Origin: Monodelphis domestica
Taxonomy: Eukaryota; Chordata; Mammalia; Didelphimorphia; Didelphidae
Length of the DNA: 64,000 bases
Assembly: GCF_027887165.1 (NCBI RefSeq)
Contig: NC_077230.1
Coordinates: 263,498,476-263,562,475 of the forward strand
Direction: 5' to 3'
Shown here: piece after piece, positions 24,020-34,460 of the stretch
Numbering within the stretch: position 1 is the first letter of the stretch
How the letters are laid out: each line of letters starts with the position of its first letter
Notes under the pieces: generated by a model
The model's database searches: none
What the model was told of the DNA's origin: nothing
The model's input: the letters and a program-made list of their open reading frames with translations, nothing else
Translations under genes and position numbers: made by a program

Positions 24020-24565
24020 GACATCTACAGTAAGTTTTTTTTTTTCATTTAAAAAAATTTTAGAATATTTTTCCATGGTTACATGATTCATGATTTTTTC
24101 CACCCCTATTCTTTCCCTCCCAGAACTGACAAGCAATTCCATTGTTATACATGTATCACTGTTCAAAAACTATTTCCATGTTATTCATATTTTCAGTAGA
24201 GATCTTTTAACATCAAAGGCCCAATCATATCCCCATTGAACCATGTGATCAATCATATTTTTTTCTTCTGCATTTCTATTCCTATAGTTCTTTCTCTGGA
24301 TGTGGATAGCATTTTTTCCTCATAAGTCCCTCTGGATTGTCCTGGATCATTGCTTTTCTGCTAGTAGAGAAGTCCATTACATTCAATTATACCACAATGT
24401 ATCTGTTTCTGTGTATTAGGTTCTCCTGGTACTGCTCCTCTCACTCTATATCAATTTCTAGAGGTCTTTCCCATTCCTATGGAACCCCTCCAGTTCATCA
24501 TTCCTTTCAGCACAATACTATTCCATAACCATCAGATACTTCAATTTGTTCAGCCATACAGTAAG
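24020..24565 (-). repeat. L1 3' region, 5'-truncated
   Basis: Complement of a marsupial L1 3' end: the A-rich tail is seen as 'tttttttttttcatttaaaaaaattttagaatatttttccatggttac', followed by 'cccagaactgacaagcaattccattg' and 'ttctctggatgtggatagcat', ending at 'caatttgttcagccatacag'. Wording known from marsupial L1 3' UTRs (recollection). Confidence 0.65.
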
Positions 24566-25179
24566 TTTTTTGAGCTTAATATTTTTCTAGCCACACAAAG
24601 CTAGAGTCAGACAAAATTAATAAATGATTAATAGTAGTCCACAAACTTTCTCCTAGACTATTTGAGGTTCTGGGATGAGGCCCAGACTATTATTTGCAAC
24701 AGCAGCACATCCATATACCTGCACAGCAACAGAGGACATCAGCACCTGTTTATAAACGGACACTGATCATCATTAAGAATCAGTGACCATGGAGTATAGG
24801 TAAACTAAATTTTTTATTGGGGTAGAGGCAAGTCTAGATTAATTGACTGGCAGAACTTCATCAGCCTAAGAATAGCATGATGGTACTGGGGAGAGAGTTT
24901 GCAAAATTATAGTTACCAGATCTTTTGGACTAGTCCTGATTTTGAGACAAGAAATTATAAAAATTATAAACATAATGCATTGGGCCCAGAAGTGAACAGA
25001 AGGAGAGTGGGCTAGATCTATGATTATGTGATTCTAATTGACTTTGGTTAATTGGAAAAAAATTTTATGATACCCTCTGCCCACAAAATTTCTCCCTAAA
25101 TCAAAGGTCTGTCATTTTAATACTAATTTTGTGATATAGTATGTCTCCAACTCATGAAACACTAATCTCCAAAGAACTG
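24566..25179. other. No gene or repeat recognised
   Basis: AT-rich; no coding signal or named repeat. Confidence 0.3.
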
Positions 25180-25935
25180 AACTGTAGAATTAAATACCAT
25201 GTCCAAAACTAAACTCATTGTTCCTTGCTCCCAAATTCTTCCCTCTTCCTAAATTCTCTGATACTATTCAAAACATCACCATTCACTCAGTTACCTAGGC
25301 TGTAAACCTAGAAAAGTCATCCTCCACTGCACACTCTTTCTAATCTTCCCATATTCAAACTATTGCCAAAGCCTGTCAATTTTACTTTTGTAACATCTCT
25401 CTCATACCCCACTTCTCTTCTCTGTCACTGGTAAAACCTGGTACAGGCACTCATCACCTTACAGCTAGACAATTTTAATAGCCTGATTGTTGAACTGTCT
25501 GCCACAAGTCTCCTTCACTCTAATCCATTTGCCACTCAGTTATTGTTCAAAGCCCTTTGTGATCTGCCTCCTTCTCTGCTTTCCCAGGCTACTTACACCT
25601 GACTTGTCCTCATATACTCTGAGATTTGATGACACTGCTATCTTGACTATTCTAACAAGGCAATCCATTTCTTAACTTTGGGCATTTTGAATGACTATCC
25701 ATCATACCTGGAATGATCTTCCCCCCATGCCCCTCTACTGGATTCCTTCAAGTTCCAGCTAAAACACTACTTTTACAGAAAGCCTATTCTAATTCCTCTT
25801 ACTCCTAGTGTCTCTCCTCTGTTGATTATCTTCAGTTCCTCCTTTGTATAGTTTATTTGTATATAATTGCTTTCTTGTTATCTTTCCCATGGGACTGTGA
25901 GTTATTTGAGAGCAAGACTTCCCTTTGCCTTTATT
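25180..25935 (+). repeat. LINE L2, 3' half
   Basis: Follows the L2 C-terminal ORF and 3' UTR text: 'taggctgtaaacctagaaaagtcatcc', 'aactattgccaaagcctgtca', 'atttgccactcagttattg', 'aaagccctttgtgatctgcctcc', 'catacctggaatgatcttcc', 'agttccagctaaaacac', 'acagaaagcctattctaattcc', and 'tgtgagttatttgagagcaagact'. Stops interrupt any protein. Confidence 0.85.
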
Positions 25936-26679
25936 TTCCCAGAAATTATTAATTTAATAAACATTTATTAAATGCCCACTATGTTCCAGACACTGTAGTA
26001 AGAAAGGACTGGGGATACAAAAAGAGGCAAAAGACAACCTTTGCTTTTAAGAAGCCCACAATCTAATAAGAGAGACAATAAGCAAACAAATATTTACAAA
26101 TAAAACTTTACAGAGGATAAATTTGATGAAATTAATTAAGAGAGAGCAGTGAATTAATGGGTGTTGGTAAAAACTCTGAGAGATGAAAGGATTTTAGTTG
26201 GTACTTGAAATCAGAAAAGCCAGAAGAAGATGAAAAGGAGGAGCATTCTAGGCATGTGAGACAGTCAGAGAAAATGACTAGAAGCAAGAGATAGTGGATC
26301 TTGTTTGTGGAAAAGTCAAAATGCCAATGTCACTGGATCAAATAGTACATGGCAGGGAGTAATATATAGGAAGAATGGACCAGTAGGAGGAGGCTAGTTA
26401 TAATGGGCTTTGAATGCCAAGTTGAGGATTTTATATTAGATTCTAGAAGTGATAGGAAGTCAATGGTAGTTATTGAGTAGAATAATGAGGTTGAACCTAT
26501 ACTTTAGGAAAATCACTTTAGTGAATGAATGAAGGATGGATTAGAAAGAAGGACTTGAGGCAGGCAGATCCATTAGCAGGCTGTTGCAATAACCTAAGCA
26601 TAAGATGATAAAGGTCTACAATGTCAGTGTTAGAAGAGAGAAGGGGATATAGTCAAGTGATGAGGAAAGCTGAAGTGAT

Positions 26680-27870
26680 TGTTGTCCTTTGAACTTGAAA
26701 AAGACCAAAATGACATCAGTGATGACATCTTCTGAGTTGTCCATAAGTTGGATTTAAGTGAGGCAAAATTACACAAAGTCAGCAGCCTCATTTTCTCTTC
26801 CAGACTCATCAAGGTATAGTGGTAAGAAAAAAGTCAAGATGACTAGTAATGCCTAGCTGATTGGCCAATATGACAGTAAAGGAAAATAATAAATGTTAGC
26901 AGAGATGTGGTACACTAATGCATTGCTGGTGAAGTTGTGAATTGATCTAACCATTCTGGAAGGGGATTGACAATTATGTCAAGGGCTTTAAAAGAAAGCA
27001 TACCCTTTGATCCAGTCATAGCACTACTAGATTTGTACCCCTAAAGAGATAAAAAAAATGGGGATGAAACTGTTTGTACAAAAATGTTTATAGCTGTGAT
27101 TTTTATACTGGCAAAAAATTGGAAAATGAGGGGTTGTCCTGCTATTGGGGAATGGCTTAACAAATTGTGGTACATGATGGTGATATATTGTGCTATAAGG
27201 AGTGATGAACAGCTTGATTTCTATAATAACTGGAAAGATCTACATGAACTGATGCAGAATGAAATAAGCAGAATCAGGAGATCTTTATACACAGTAACTG
27301 AAACATTGTGGGACAATCAAATGTAATAGACTTTGCTACTAATAGCAATACAATGATCCAAGACAATCCTGAGAGACTTATGAGAAAGAATGCAATCCAC
27401 ATCTAGAGAAAGAAATGTGGGAGTAAAAATGCAGAAGAAAACATGATTTATCACTTGTTTGTATGGGTATATGATTTGGGGTTTTAGTTTTAAATGATTA
27501 CTGTATTACAAAAATGAATAATATAGAAATAGATTTTGAGTAATAATATATGTATAATTCAGTGGAATTACTTCTAAATTCCTGGAGGGGGGAGGGAAGA
27601 GGAGAAAGAGACAAAATGAATCATTTAACCATGGGGAAAAATTTTAAAACTTTAAAAAATGACTGGTGATGCCTCAAGATGCAGTGGAGGACCTTGTTTG
27701 ATGTCTAACCAACTGTGTCTAAGCACTCCACAATGCCTATTTCTGCTGCCTTAATGGTCCTTGGAACAAACTGCTCTATCCACCCCTTTCACTGAGGAAA
27801 ATCTTCACATGCCTGGAGTAGACACTCTCCCAACTCACCAATGGACTTGAGTCCTCTTCATTGGTTATCT
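26680..27870 (+). repeat. Interspersed repeat ('ttgtcctttg...ttgaaaaagacc'), split
   Basis: Starts 'gattgttgtcctttgaacttgaaaaagaccaaaatgacatcagtgatgac', continues 'ttggatttaagtgaggcaaaattac' and 'tcattttctcttccagactcatc', is cut at 26853, and resumes at 27659 with 'atgcctcaagatgcagtggaggaccttg'. Dispersed marsupial repeat by recollection; name not certain. Confidence 0.55.
26854..27658 (+). mobile_element. L1/HAL1 3' end with target-site duplication
   Basis: A 5'-truncated copy of the HAL1/L1 3' region ('agctgattggccaatatgac', 'aatgcattgctggtgaagttgtgaattgatctaaccattctgg', 'attggggaatggcttaacaaattgtggtac', 'gatgcagaatgaaataagcagaatcagg') ending in 'ttttaaaactttaaaaa'. The flanks ATGACTAGTAATGCC (26839-26853) and ATGACTGGTGATGCC (27659-27673) agree at 13 of 15 bases and are read as the target-site duplication. 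Inserted in the repeat at 26680-27870. Confidence 0.85.
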
Positions 27871-28174
27871 TCATCCTACTTTAGCCTGCCTGACAAGATG
27901 GCTTACCAGGATGTGCTTGGAGCCACACAAGTGAGAATGGGTGGCAGGTGGGTATGAAAAGAGGAAAGCAGCCCTGATAAGGGTTCTGCAAGCCCTCACA
28001 GCAAAGGTACTAGTATGCTCTGAATAGCCCATACATCCTGGGGTTGCTGGTTCAATTCCAACTAGAAGGACCAATGATAATATTGACAGATCTTGCCAAT
28101 ACATTGTTTAAGAGGAGTGAGAGATAATGAAGAACTGAGGATGGCACCTAGGTTGCAAGACTGAGTGGCTAGGG

Positions 28175-28386
28175 CTCTGGTGGAGAATCTACGGCAAACA
28201 TGCCAGAGGGGGCACTTAGAGCCCTCTCTGTGGGCATATGCACTGTTGCCCCAGCACAGAGTTCTCCAGAGTTCGTTACTAGCAAACCAGAGGGACATGG
28301 GGGCAGGCTGCACCACTCTCCCTCTCCATAGGTGCTTGAAGACATTTCTCTCAGCACCTGTCCCTCTAAAAGGTTCTCCATCATTG
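28175..28386. mobile_element. Short hAT element (family A), 212 bp
   Basis: Ends CTCTGGTGGAGAA and TTCTCCATCATTG are imperfect inverted repeats. Flanks GGCTAGGG (28167-28174) and GGCTAAGG (28387-28394) form an 8-bp duplication with one change, the hAT hallmark. The inside ('tgccagagggggcacttagagccctctctgtgggc') matches the complement of the copy at 61338-61648. Non-autonomous; inserted in the long ancient repeat. Confidence 0.85.
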
Positions 28387-28716
28387 GGCTAAGGGATTAT
28401 GTTGCCTTGTATAGTAGCAGAGAAGTTATGAGTGAAGGAGAGTTTAGGGAGAAAGATCATGAGTTTTCTTTTGGACATATTGAGTATAAGATGTCTACTA
28501 GAGGTCCAGTTCCAACTTTCTGAGAAGCAGAGGCAGTTATAAAATTGCAAGTTAACCCAGAGGTTAGTGTAGGATAGGTAACTTTGAGAATGATGATTAT
28601 TGAGATAGTAATTATATCCAGGGGAATTGATGAGATCATCAAGTGAAGCTATATAAAGGGAGAAGAAAAGAGGGCCCCTCAGGCTTAGCACAATGCTTGG
28701 AACACAGTAGGCTCTT

Positions 28717-28866
28717 TTTTTTTTAAACTCATGTTCTGTCTTAGAATTGATACCAAGTATGGGTTATTAGGTAGAAGAGCAGTAGGGGCTAGGTGATTAG
28801 GGTTAAATGACTTGCCCAGGATCATTCCAGACCTGACACTCTAACAACTGCACTACGTAGGTTCCC
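28717..28866 (-). repeat. MAR1/SINE1-like SINE in an L2-type tail
   Basis: Complement of the SINE ('ttctgtcttagaattgataccaagtatggg', 'agaagagcagtaggggctaggtgattagggttaaatgacttgcccagg'). Flanks 28700-28716 and 28867-28883 ('aacacagtaggctctt' against 'tacatagtagtctctt') look like a diverged duplication of the host sequence, whose continuation is TTAATAAATGTTTATTGACTG, an L2/MIR-type end. Confidence 0.75.
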
Positions 28867-28905
28867 GTACATAGTAGTCTCTTAATAAATGTTTATTGAC
28901 TGACT

Positions 28906-29619
28906 GACAGAGCAATGGAGAGGTACATGGTAGGTATGAGCAGAATGCAATGCAATGGACAAGAAATCATACAAGAGAAGCAATCAAACAGATATTATTG
29001 AAGAAACATAGATGAAAAAGAAGATGGGAGAGAGCAAGAAATAACCAATTGTTATTTCATACACTCCATTAAATTCTTCATGATTTTTCAAAAGAAAACA
29101 AGAAAAACACCAGCACACTGGCTTGACTATCGGTATTTAAAAAAAAAGTAAAAATGTCCATATAAAGCACTGCACGACCTGTCCCTTCCTTTTTCCCTGG
29201 AGAGGCAACTCTGGCTGGCAGCATGCTAGGCATTCCGACATCTTGGGAGTAGTGGCAGTTATTGTCTAGTTTTTGGCAGTGAGTTTTGTCCTTGTCCTGA
29301 TTCAGGTTCAGGCATCTCAGCTGAGCCCCTTTTGGAGTTCAGGTTGATTCCTTCCTCCTTTGCTCTCCAAATCCTTACTTTCTAGATCTTCTAATCTTCC
29401 CACCCAGTACTAGCCAGGTAGGGGGAGAATCCTTAATCTTTTCCTACTCCCTTCTTAATCTTCTCTACTATATAAATTAAATCACCATAAAATTTGTCAA
29501 TTGACTTGGGTATTTTATTATTTGGATTTTTCATTAGGATTTTTATAAATAAAATCCTTGGTGACCTAAATTAATTATACATTCAGACTCAGCCATAATT
29601 TCACCCTTTATAGTACACA
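28906..29619. other. No gene or repeat recognised
   Basis: No coding signal and no named repeat; slightly less AT-rich at 29170-29330. Confidence 0.3.
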
Positions 29620-29760
29620 CATAGCACATATGTATATGTATATGTTCATATGTGTTCTATATTGTATATGTGTTTGTGCATGTGCATTATATATGAGCAT
29701 ATATATGTATATGTATTCTGTGTCCATATATACATGGCAAATATGTATGTATATTGAGAG
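29620..29760. repeat. ATATGT-rich low-complexity tract
   Basis: Alternating purine-pyrimidine text made of TATATG, TGTGTT and ATATAT pieces, not a clean unit. Confidence 0.8.
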
Positions 29761-29784
29761 ACCTCAATGTCTTGGTACTGTGAA

Positions 29785-29940
29785 TTATGGGCTTGATTTG
29801 GAGTCAGATCCAGCCTCCGACACTTAGCACCTAGGTAACGGTGCAAATGACTTGATTTTCCCAAGCCTCAGTTTCCTCATCTAGAAAATGAAGGGATTGG
29901 AACAAATGAGTTCTTTGGTCCCTATATCTCTAACCTTATA
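29785..29940 (+). repeat. MIR/CORE-type SINE fragment
   Basis: Plus-strand order: 'gatttggagtcagatccagcctccgacacttagcacc', 'caaatgacttgattttcccaagcctcagtttcctcatctagaaaatgaaggg', 'ttctttggtccctatatctc'. Confidence 0.7.
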
Positions 29941-29969
29941 AAGAATCTTTCATTCGAAGTGTACACAGA

Positions 29970-30420
29970 TGCTAATAATAGTTGGCATTTATAAAGCAGG
30001 CTGAGATTGGTCAAGGACTAAAGTTGTTATCTCATTTGATCACCACTACTAGTCTGCTAGGTGGCACAATACATAGAATACCAGGGCTAGAGTCAGGAAG
30101 ACCCAAGTTCAAATCTAGCCTCAGACACTTATTAGTTGTTATAAACCTGGGCAAGTCACTTAACCTCATTGGTAAATAGGGATAATAGAACTCACCTCCC
30201 AGAGTTGTTGTGAGGATCAAATGAAATAATAATTGTAAAGTCCTTAGCACTGTGCCTCTTACATAGTAAGTGCTATAGACATATTTGCTATTATTATTTT
30301 TTTCATTTCATAGATGAGTTAATTGAGGCTTAGTAAAGTTAATGACTTGTCCAGGAACTTAAGTGTTAGGGGAAGGATATGACCCCATGTCCTCCTGATT
30401 TTAAGTTCTGTCCTACACCA
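29970..30420 (-). repeat. MIR SINE, interrupted by another SINE
   Basis: Left part 29970-30056 ('aataatagttggcatttataaagc', 'gttatctcatttgatcacc') and right part about 30296-30420 ('ttttcatttcatagatgagttaattgaggcttagtaaagttaatgacttgtccagg', 'tgtcctcctgattttaagttc') form one minus-strand MIR once the plus-strand SINE between them is removed. Confidence 0.7.
30057..30295 (+). repeat. CORE-type SINE inside a MIR
   Basis: tRNA-like head 'ctgctaggtggcacaatacatagaataccagggc', B-box-like 'agttcaaatctagcctcagacactt', CORE 'gggcaagtcacttaacctcattgg', and end 'agagttgttgtgaggatcaaatgaaataataattgtaaagtccttagcactg'. Opposite orientation to the MIR around it. Confidence 0.75.
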
Positions 30421-30652
30421 AATGCACAATTACCGATCTAAGGAAAGATGTAATGGCCAACACATTGGTATTCAGTTCTGTTTAATTTTAGCTAGAAGAT
30501 AGAGGTGGTGTGTGGGGATGACCACATCCTCAGAATAAAGATAAAGATGTGGTTAAATTAGCTGTCCAAAGTCAAGCAGCCAACTCAAGATCCTCTGGAT
30601 TTTTAAAGACTGATGAAGCAGCTTATCTAAAGCTTGATGAAGCACATGTATA

Positions 30653-30691
<39 letters not shown>

Positions 30692-31398
30692 TTTCAATTC
30701 AGTTGCTGTGCTTTAATATAATAATATCAGCAAACAGGAGACCAAGCCTAGAGGAAATTTCCATGTCAAATGTATTTTTTGTAGGCAAGTTATTCCCTCT
30801 ACCACTTACAATGGGCTGGGCCAATGTTTCCTTTGGATGTGAAGCAAAATATCTTTCCACAAAAACTTACCAAAAAAAAGAAGAATTTAAAAACACACAC
30901 AGTCCAGGAAACTCTTTTCAAACACTTCAGGGTAAATTGGTGTGAATGAAAATAGGAGGAAATGGGAACAGCAGTTAGTGGCTAGAGGATGCCAAAGAGC
31001 AAAAGAAATATGTGAATGGACTCTTGGGACAATGGAATATGCCCACACCCTCATCCATTGAGTCTACATTTCAATGACTACATTTCTTCTCACTCCTTTA
31101 GGATTTCAGAATTTAGGGTATTTCAGTGGCCATTTGGTTTCTTTTTCCCCAGTCTATCCCAGTGTATAACTTACTTCTCTTGAGCAAAATCCCTTGTGGA
31201 GCATGGGGTGGTCAGGATGGTATAATAACTAGGGGATCCCTATGAAGAGATTAGTGTTTTGAAAATACTTGTACCACAATTCTACTAAACAGAGACATTT
31301 GGCCAGGGTCTTTAAGAAGGGGAGCCAAATACCATTGCCACTGAATGTAAGACAAGTTGCTAGAGTTGGTACTGGGAATTATACTGGGTTTGGGGCAA
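30421..31398. other. No gene; (CA)n at 30651-30690
   Basis: A clean CA dinucleotide run of about 35 bp at 30651-30690. The rest shows no gene and no repeat I can name. Confidence 0.5.
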
Positions 31399-31650
31399 AT
31401 TGAAAGGGGCATTTAGATAGTGCAGGGGATAGAGTGCCAGACCTGGAGCCAGGAAGACTTATCTTCCTGAATTCAAATCCAGTCTCACATAACTCTTAGC
31501 TGTGTGACTCTGGGTAAGTTACTTCATCTTGTTTGCCTCAGTTTCCTCATCATAAATGAGGAGGAGATGGCAAATTACTCCAGTATTTTTACCAAGAAAA
31601 TCCCAAATGGGGACACAAAGAGTCAAACATTAACCGAACAACAATAATTA
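31399..31650 (+). repeat. CORE SINE with RTE/BovB-like tail, full length
   Basis: tRNA-like head 'gcatttagatagtgcaggggatagagtgccagacc', B-box-like 'gaattcaaatccagtctcac', CORE 'gctgtgtgactctgggtaagttac', 'tgcctcagtttcctcatcataaatgag', then 'ggagatggcaaattactccagtatttttaccaagaaaatcccaaatgggg' and a tail 'acacaaagagtcaaacattaaccgaacaacaataa' that resembles RTE/BovB 3' ends. The best-preserved copy of this family in the window. Confidence 0.85.
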
Positions 31651-31699
31651 GGACACATTTAATTTGGCAGAACAGAGTATAAATAATAAGATTCAGTTC

Positions 31700-32570
31700 A
31701 CAGAATCACAAATTATGAATGTTTGAAGGAGCATTAGTAGCAATCTTGTCAAACCCATATAAAAAAGGAATCTTCATTATATACCTGAAAAGTTGTCCTC
31801 CATTATCTGCTTGAAGATGTCTAACAAGTGGAGGCAACCCATTCTACTTCTGCACAGCTCTGAGCATTAGGGAGATTTTTTGGACAATGTAAAAAAATAG
31901 ACTCGAATACAGGACTACAATCCCCATGAGCCTTTGCTCCATTTCCCCAGAATGCCTTGTAATCTCACCTGGGCCGAGATCAAGAAGGTATTTAAGCTGA
32001 TTCAAAGGCTTTTGAGGCTCTCTCTTGTCTCTCTTGGCTGGCTTGGATTTCCGTTTTGGGGCAGACATGGCGCTTTCCATAATGTAGGTGAGGTTGTGTG
32101 TCTAGACCTCCCTATGGCCTAGACACGTGTTTCTTATCCTGTATTTTCTTTAATCTTTAACCTTTAATAAACCTCCAAAAAATATAATACTCCTTGCAGA
32201 GAGAACTAATTTCTACCTCATACCTCAGTCTCCCCATATTCCATAAATTTTAATCATTACAACATCAAGTTTAAATAAACCTCTTTGCTACTTCTTACTC
32301 CTTGCCTTTGGTTTTTACCTCTGGAGACAAACAGAACAAGTCAAAACTTTCTTCCATATTTGCACTTCTGGAGTTTTGCATCAAATACCTGGACACAGTT
32401 ATCATGATTCCCCCAAGTCTTATCACCTGTTCCTTCAAAGATCCTTATATGTCATGGATTGGAGGCCCTTCAATATCTTCATTGCCCTCATTTGGGCATG
32501 CTTTAGTGAAATATGTTCTAGTAAAACTGTAGTGCCCAGAACTGAATACAGTATATATATCCTTTCCACA
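31700..32570 (-). repeat. L3/CR1 LINE 3' region, split by an LTR
   Basis: On the + strand: 'tgtctaacaagtggaggcaacccattctacttctgcacagctctgagcattaggg' (to 31887), then after the LTR 'catcaagtttaaataaacctctttgctacttc', 'ctggagacaaacagaacaagtcaaaac', 'tggacacagttatcatgattcccccaag', 'gtcatggattggaggcccttcaatatcttcattgccctcatttggg'. This is the antisense text of amniote CR1/L3 elements; the two parts join without loss when 31888-32265 is removed. Confidence 0.8.
31888..32261 (+). mobile_element. Solo LTR inside an L3/CR1 relic
   Basis: Starts TGTAA and ends TTACA, with 4-bp flanks ACAA (31884-31887) and ACAT (32262-32265). The CR1/L3 text around it reads continuously when the LTR and one flank are removed, which fixes the borders. 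TATA-like GTATTTAAGC at 31988 and TTTAATAAACC (AATAAA about 32165) give U3-R order on the + strand. 374 bp, no coding part. Confidence 0.85.
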
Positions 32571-33073
32571 TCATAACTTTCTCTATTATGGGTTTTGATA
32601 TAGCATGGATCACCATAAGAAATTAATGAGAATTTGGGAGAGTTTTGCAGAAACCACAAAAGCCAACAGATGACACAGAAAAAAGTTTAGGAACTCAGAA
32701 ATACACAAAAAAAATATGTATGGTATTGTATAATATCAATATATTTTATTTTTTAATACCATAAATATACACAATTTTTTTAAAGTTAAAATAAATTAAT
32801 AAAGTTAAAAATTTTAAAAGTTTGTTAAAAGAATGCAAAATCCAAATAACTTTATGAGGCGATTTCAGATTTCAGGGGGCACTGCACCCCTAACCCCAGC
32901 AATGTGGAAGGGATACCCATACTTCATATGAAGGCTGTTAGACCAAAGTACAGTGGCACTATCACTTCTCTATTCTGTGGGACTATGCCTCTTAATCACA
33001 TCAGCTTTAGCTTTTTCTGGCTACTAATTCACATTATTAATGTTAGGTTTATGTTTTGACTTGAATATTAATT
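32571..33073. other. No gene or repeat recognised
   Basis: AT-rich, with an A/T-only stretch at about 32740-32830. Confidence 0.3.
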
Positions 33074-33198
33074 TGTGGTCACCAGGGATTTAATTTCTAA
33101 ATTCCAAAATGAATTACTAAAGTAAATGGAATTTATGGTAGTTTATTTACAATAGAGGGAAGATATTAAGGAAGAGAGAAAAGGGGAGAGAGGGGAGG

Positions 33199-33255
<57 letters not shown>

Positions 33256-33948
33256 TCTGGCTTCCTCTGATCCAGGTAGAAATTCTTAGGCCCCTGCCAG
33301 GGGAAAGGAGTCTCAAGATGATGGGCCTTTCTCGGAGGTGAGGTTCACACCTCCAGAAAGACAAGGAAACTAAGTCAGCCTTTACACCCACCATGGTGAC
33401 AGTCTGAAAGGAAAGCAGTCTGAGGTCTCCTGTACAAGCTCCTCCATGGGTCTGGTTCCATAGCCAAGTATCTTCAGTCTAAGTCCAAGTGTCTGTCTTC
33501 CAGTCTCTTAAGTGTCTGTCTTCCCTCCAGCTTCGAGTGACTTTCTTCACTCCAAGCCCAAGTGAGTCTCTTCCAGTCCAACTCTGAGTGACTGAATCCT
33601 TCATTTCTCTCCCTGTGCCTCTGTTTCCTCTATTTAAAGATCTTTTTCTCTTGTGTCATCTCCACTAAATTTTACATCTACCAATCACAGCAGACACTCC
33701 TCTCCAGGACTGCCCACTCAATGGATGAAATGAGTGTTCACACCTTTTGTGGTTAGTTCATACCTTTTGTAGTTAGTTCAAACCTTTTTGTGCTTAAAAT
33801 GGGTAGATCTACTTTAAATACTGGTTTAACACTTTTGGGGATTAAAAGCTAAAAATAAATAGGGGATTACAATTCAATCTTCACAATAAAGGAAGAGCTA
33901 AGTACCTTCATTGTTACAATCAGGAGATAGCCAAATCCAATCTTCACA
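33074..33948 (-). mobile_element. LTR family B, copy 1 (with GA tract)
   Basis: Left end TGTGGTCACCAGGG, right end ATCTTCACA. Shares with the copy at 44474-45272 the block 'catctaccaatcacag(c/t)agacac/tt' and the equivalents of 'gtgtcatctccactaaattt' and 'gactgcccactc'. On the minus strand there is a CCAAT-type box, a TATA-like CTTTAAATAGAGG (about 33635), and GTAAATAAACTACC (AATAAA near 33145). A pure (GA)n run occupies 33199-33253, where copy 2 has short GAAAGAGA units. No exact duplication found at the flanks. Confidence 0.75.
33199..33253. repeat. (GA)n dinucleotide repeat
   Basis: About 27 uninterrupted GA units within LTR family B copy 1. Confidence 0.97.
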
Positions 33949-34184
33949 CGAATTTATGTTGAGTTTGTGGTCCACTAAAAACCCTAGATTGTATGTGTGT
34001 ATGTATGTGTGTGGGGGGGGGTGGTAAAAGACCATCCAGATATCCTTGAAGAATTTTAGTCCCTTGGTGTATCTTATTAGAACTCCAGAGAACTAGCAGA
34101 TGTAATTTACTATAAGTGCTACCTGAAGGGCATGGGGAAAAATAGAAGTACCAAAAATGAAAGATTAGCAAATGTTACTACAAT

Positions 34185-34351
34185 TTTCCAAAAAGGAAGA
34201 GAAGAGAGTCTGAAAATGATAGACCAGTCAACTTGATTTTGATTACTAAGAAAATCCTAGAATAGATTATTGAAGAGATAATTGACAAAAAATTTAAATA
34301 TATATATAATATATATTTAATGTGTATATATAAAATATTTAAATATATTTA

Positions 34352-34384
<33 letters not shown>

Positions 34385-34460
34385 GTGTATATATATATAT
34401 ATATATTTACACACACATCATGGCTTCATCAAGAACAGGTCCTGCCAACTTCTTATACAT
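34185..34460 (+). pseudogene. L3/CR1-like RT fragment split by an AT repeat
   Basis: Before the AT repeat (34185-34293) the + strand gives CR1-type RT wording R-P-V-N-L-I-x-I-T-K-K-I-L-E-x-I-I-E-E-I-I-D with one stop; after it (34418-34460) H-G-F-I-K-N-R-S-C-Q, the next CR1/L3 block. The (AT)n tract lies between them, replacing about ten codons. Confidence 0.7.
34294..34417. repeat. (AT)n-rich microsatellite
   Basis: TATATA, ATTTAAAT and TATATATG pieces with a short ACACAC edge at 34410-34417. Confidence 0.95.

Larger units (their letters stand above)
25940..28690 (+). repeat. Long ancient repeat, interrupted by insertions
   Basis: Two parts of one repeat: 25940-26680 ('aataaacatttattaaatgcccactatgttccagacactg', 'tcactggatcaaatagtacatgg', 'gggctttgaatgccaag', 'ggcaggcagatccattagcaggctgttgcaataacc') and about 28085-28690 ('gatggcacctaggttgcaagactg', 'gacatattgagtataagatgtctactagaggtcc', 'agaagaaaagagggccc'). 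I know this wording as a widespread long mammalian repeat, especially in marsupials, but cannot give a secure family name. It is broken by the repeats at 26680-27870 and 28175-28386. Confidence 0.6.

Noticed and set aside
28010-28070. Possible tRNA ('tggttcaattccaa')
   Set aside because: The B-box-like string stands alone; no acceptor stem or anticodon arm can be formed around it.
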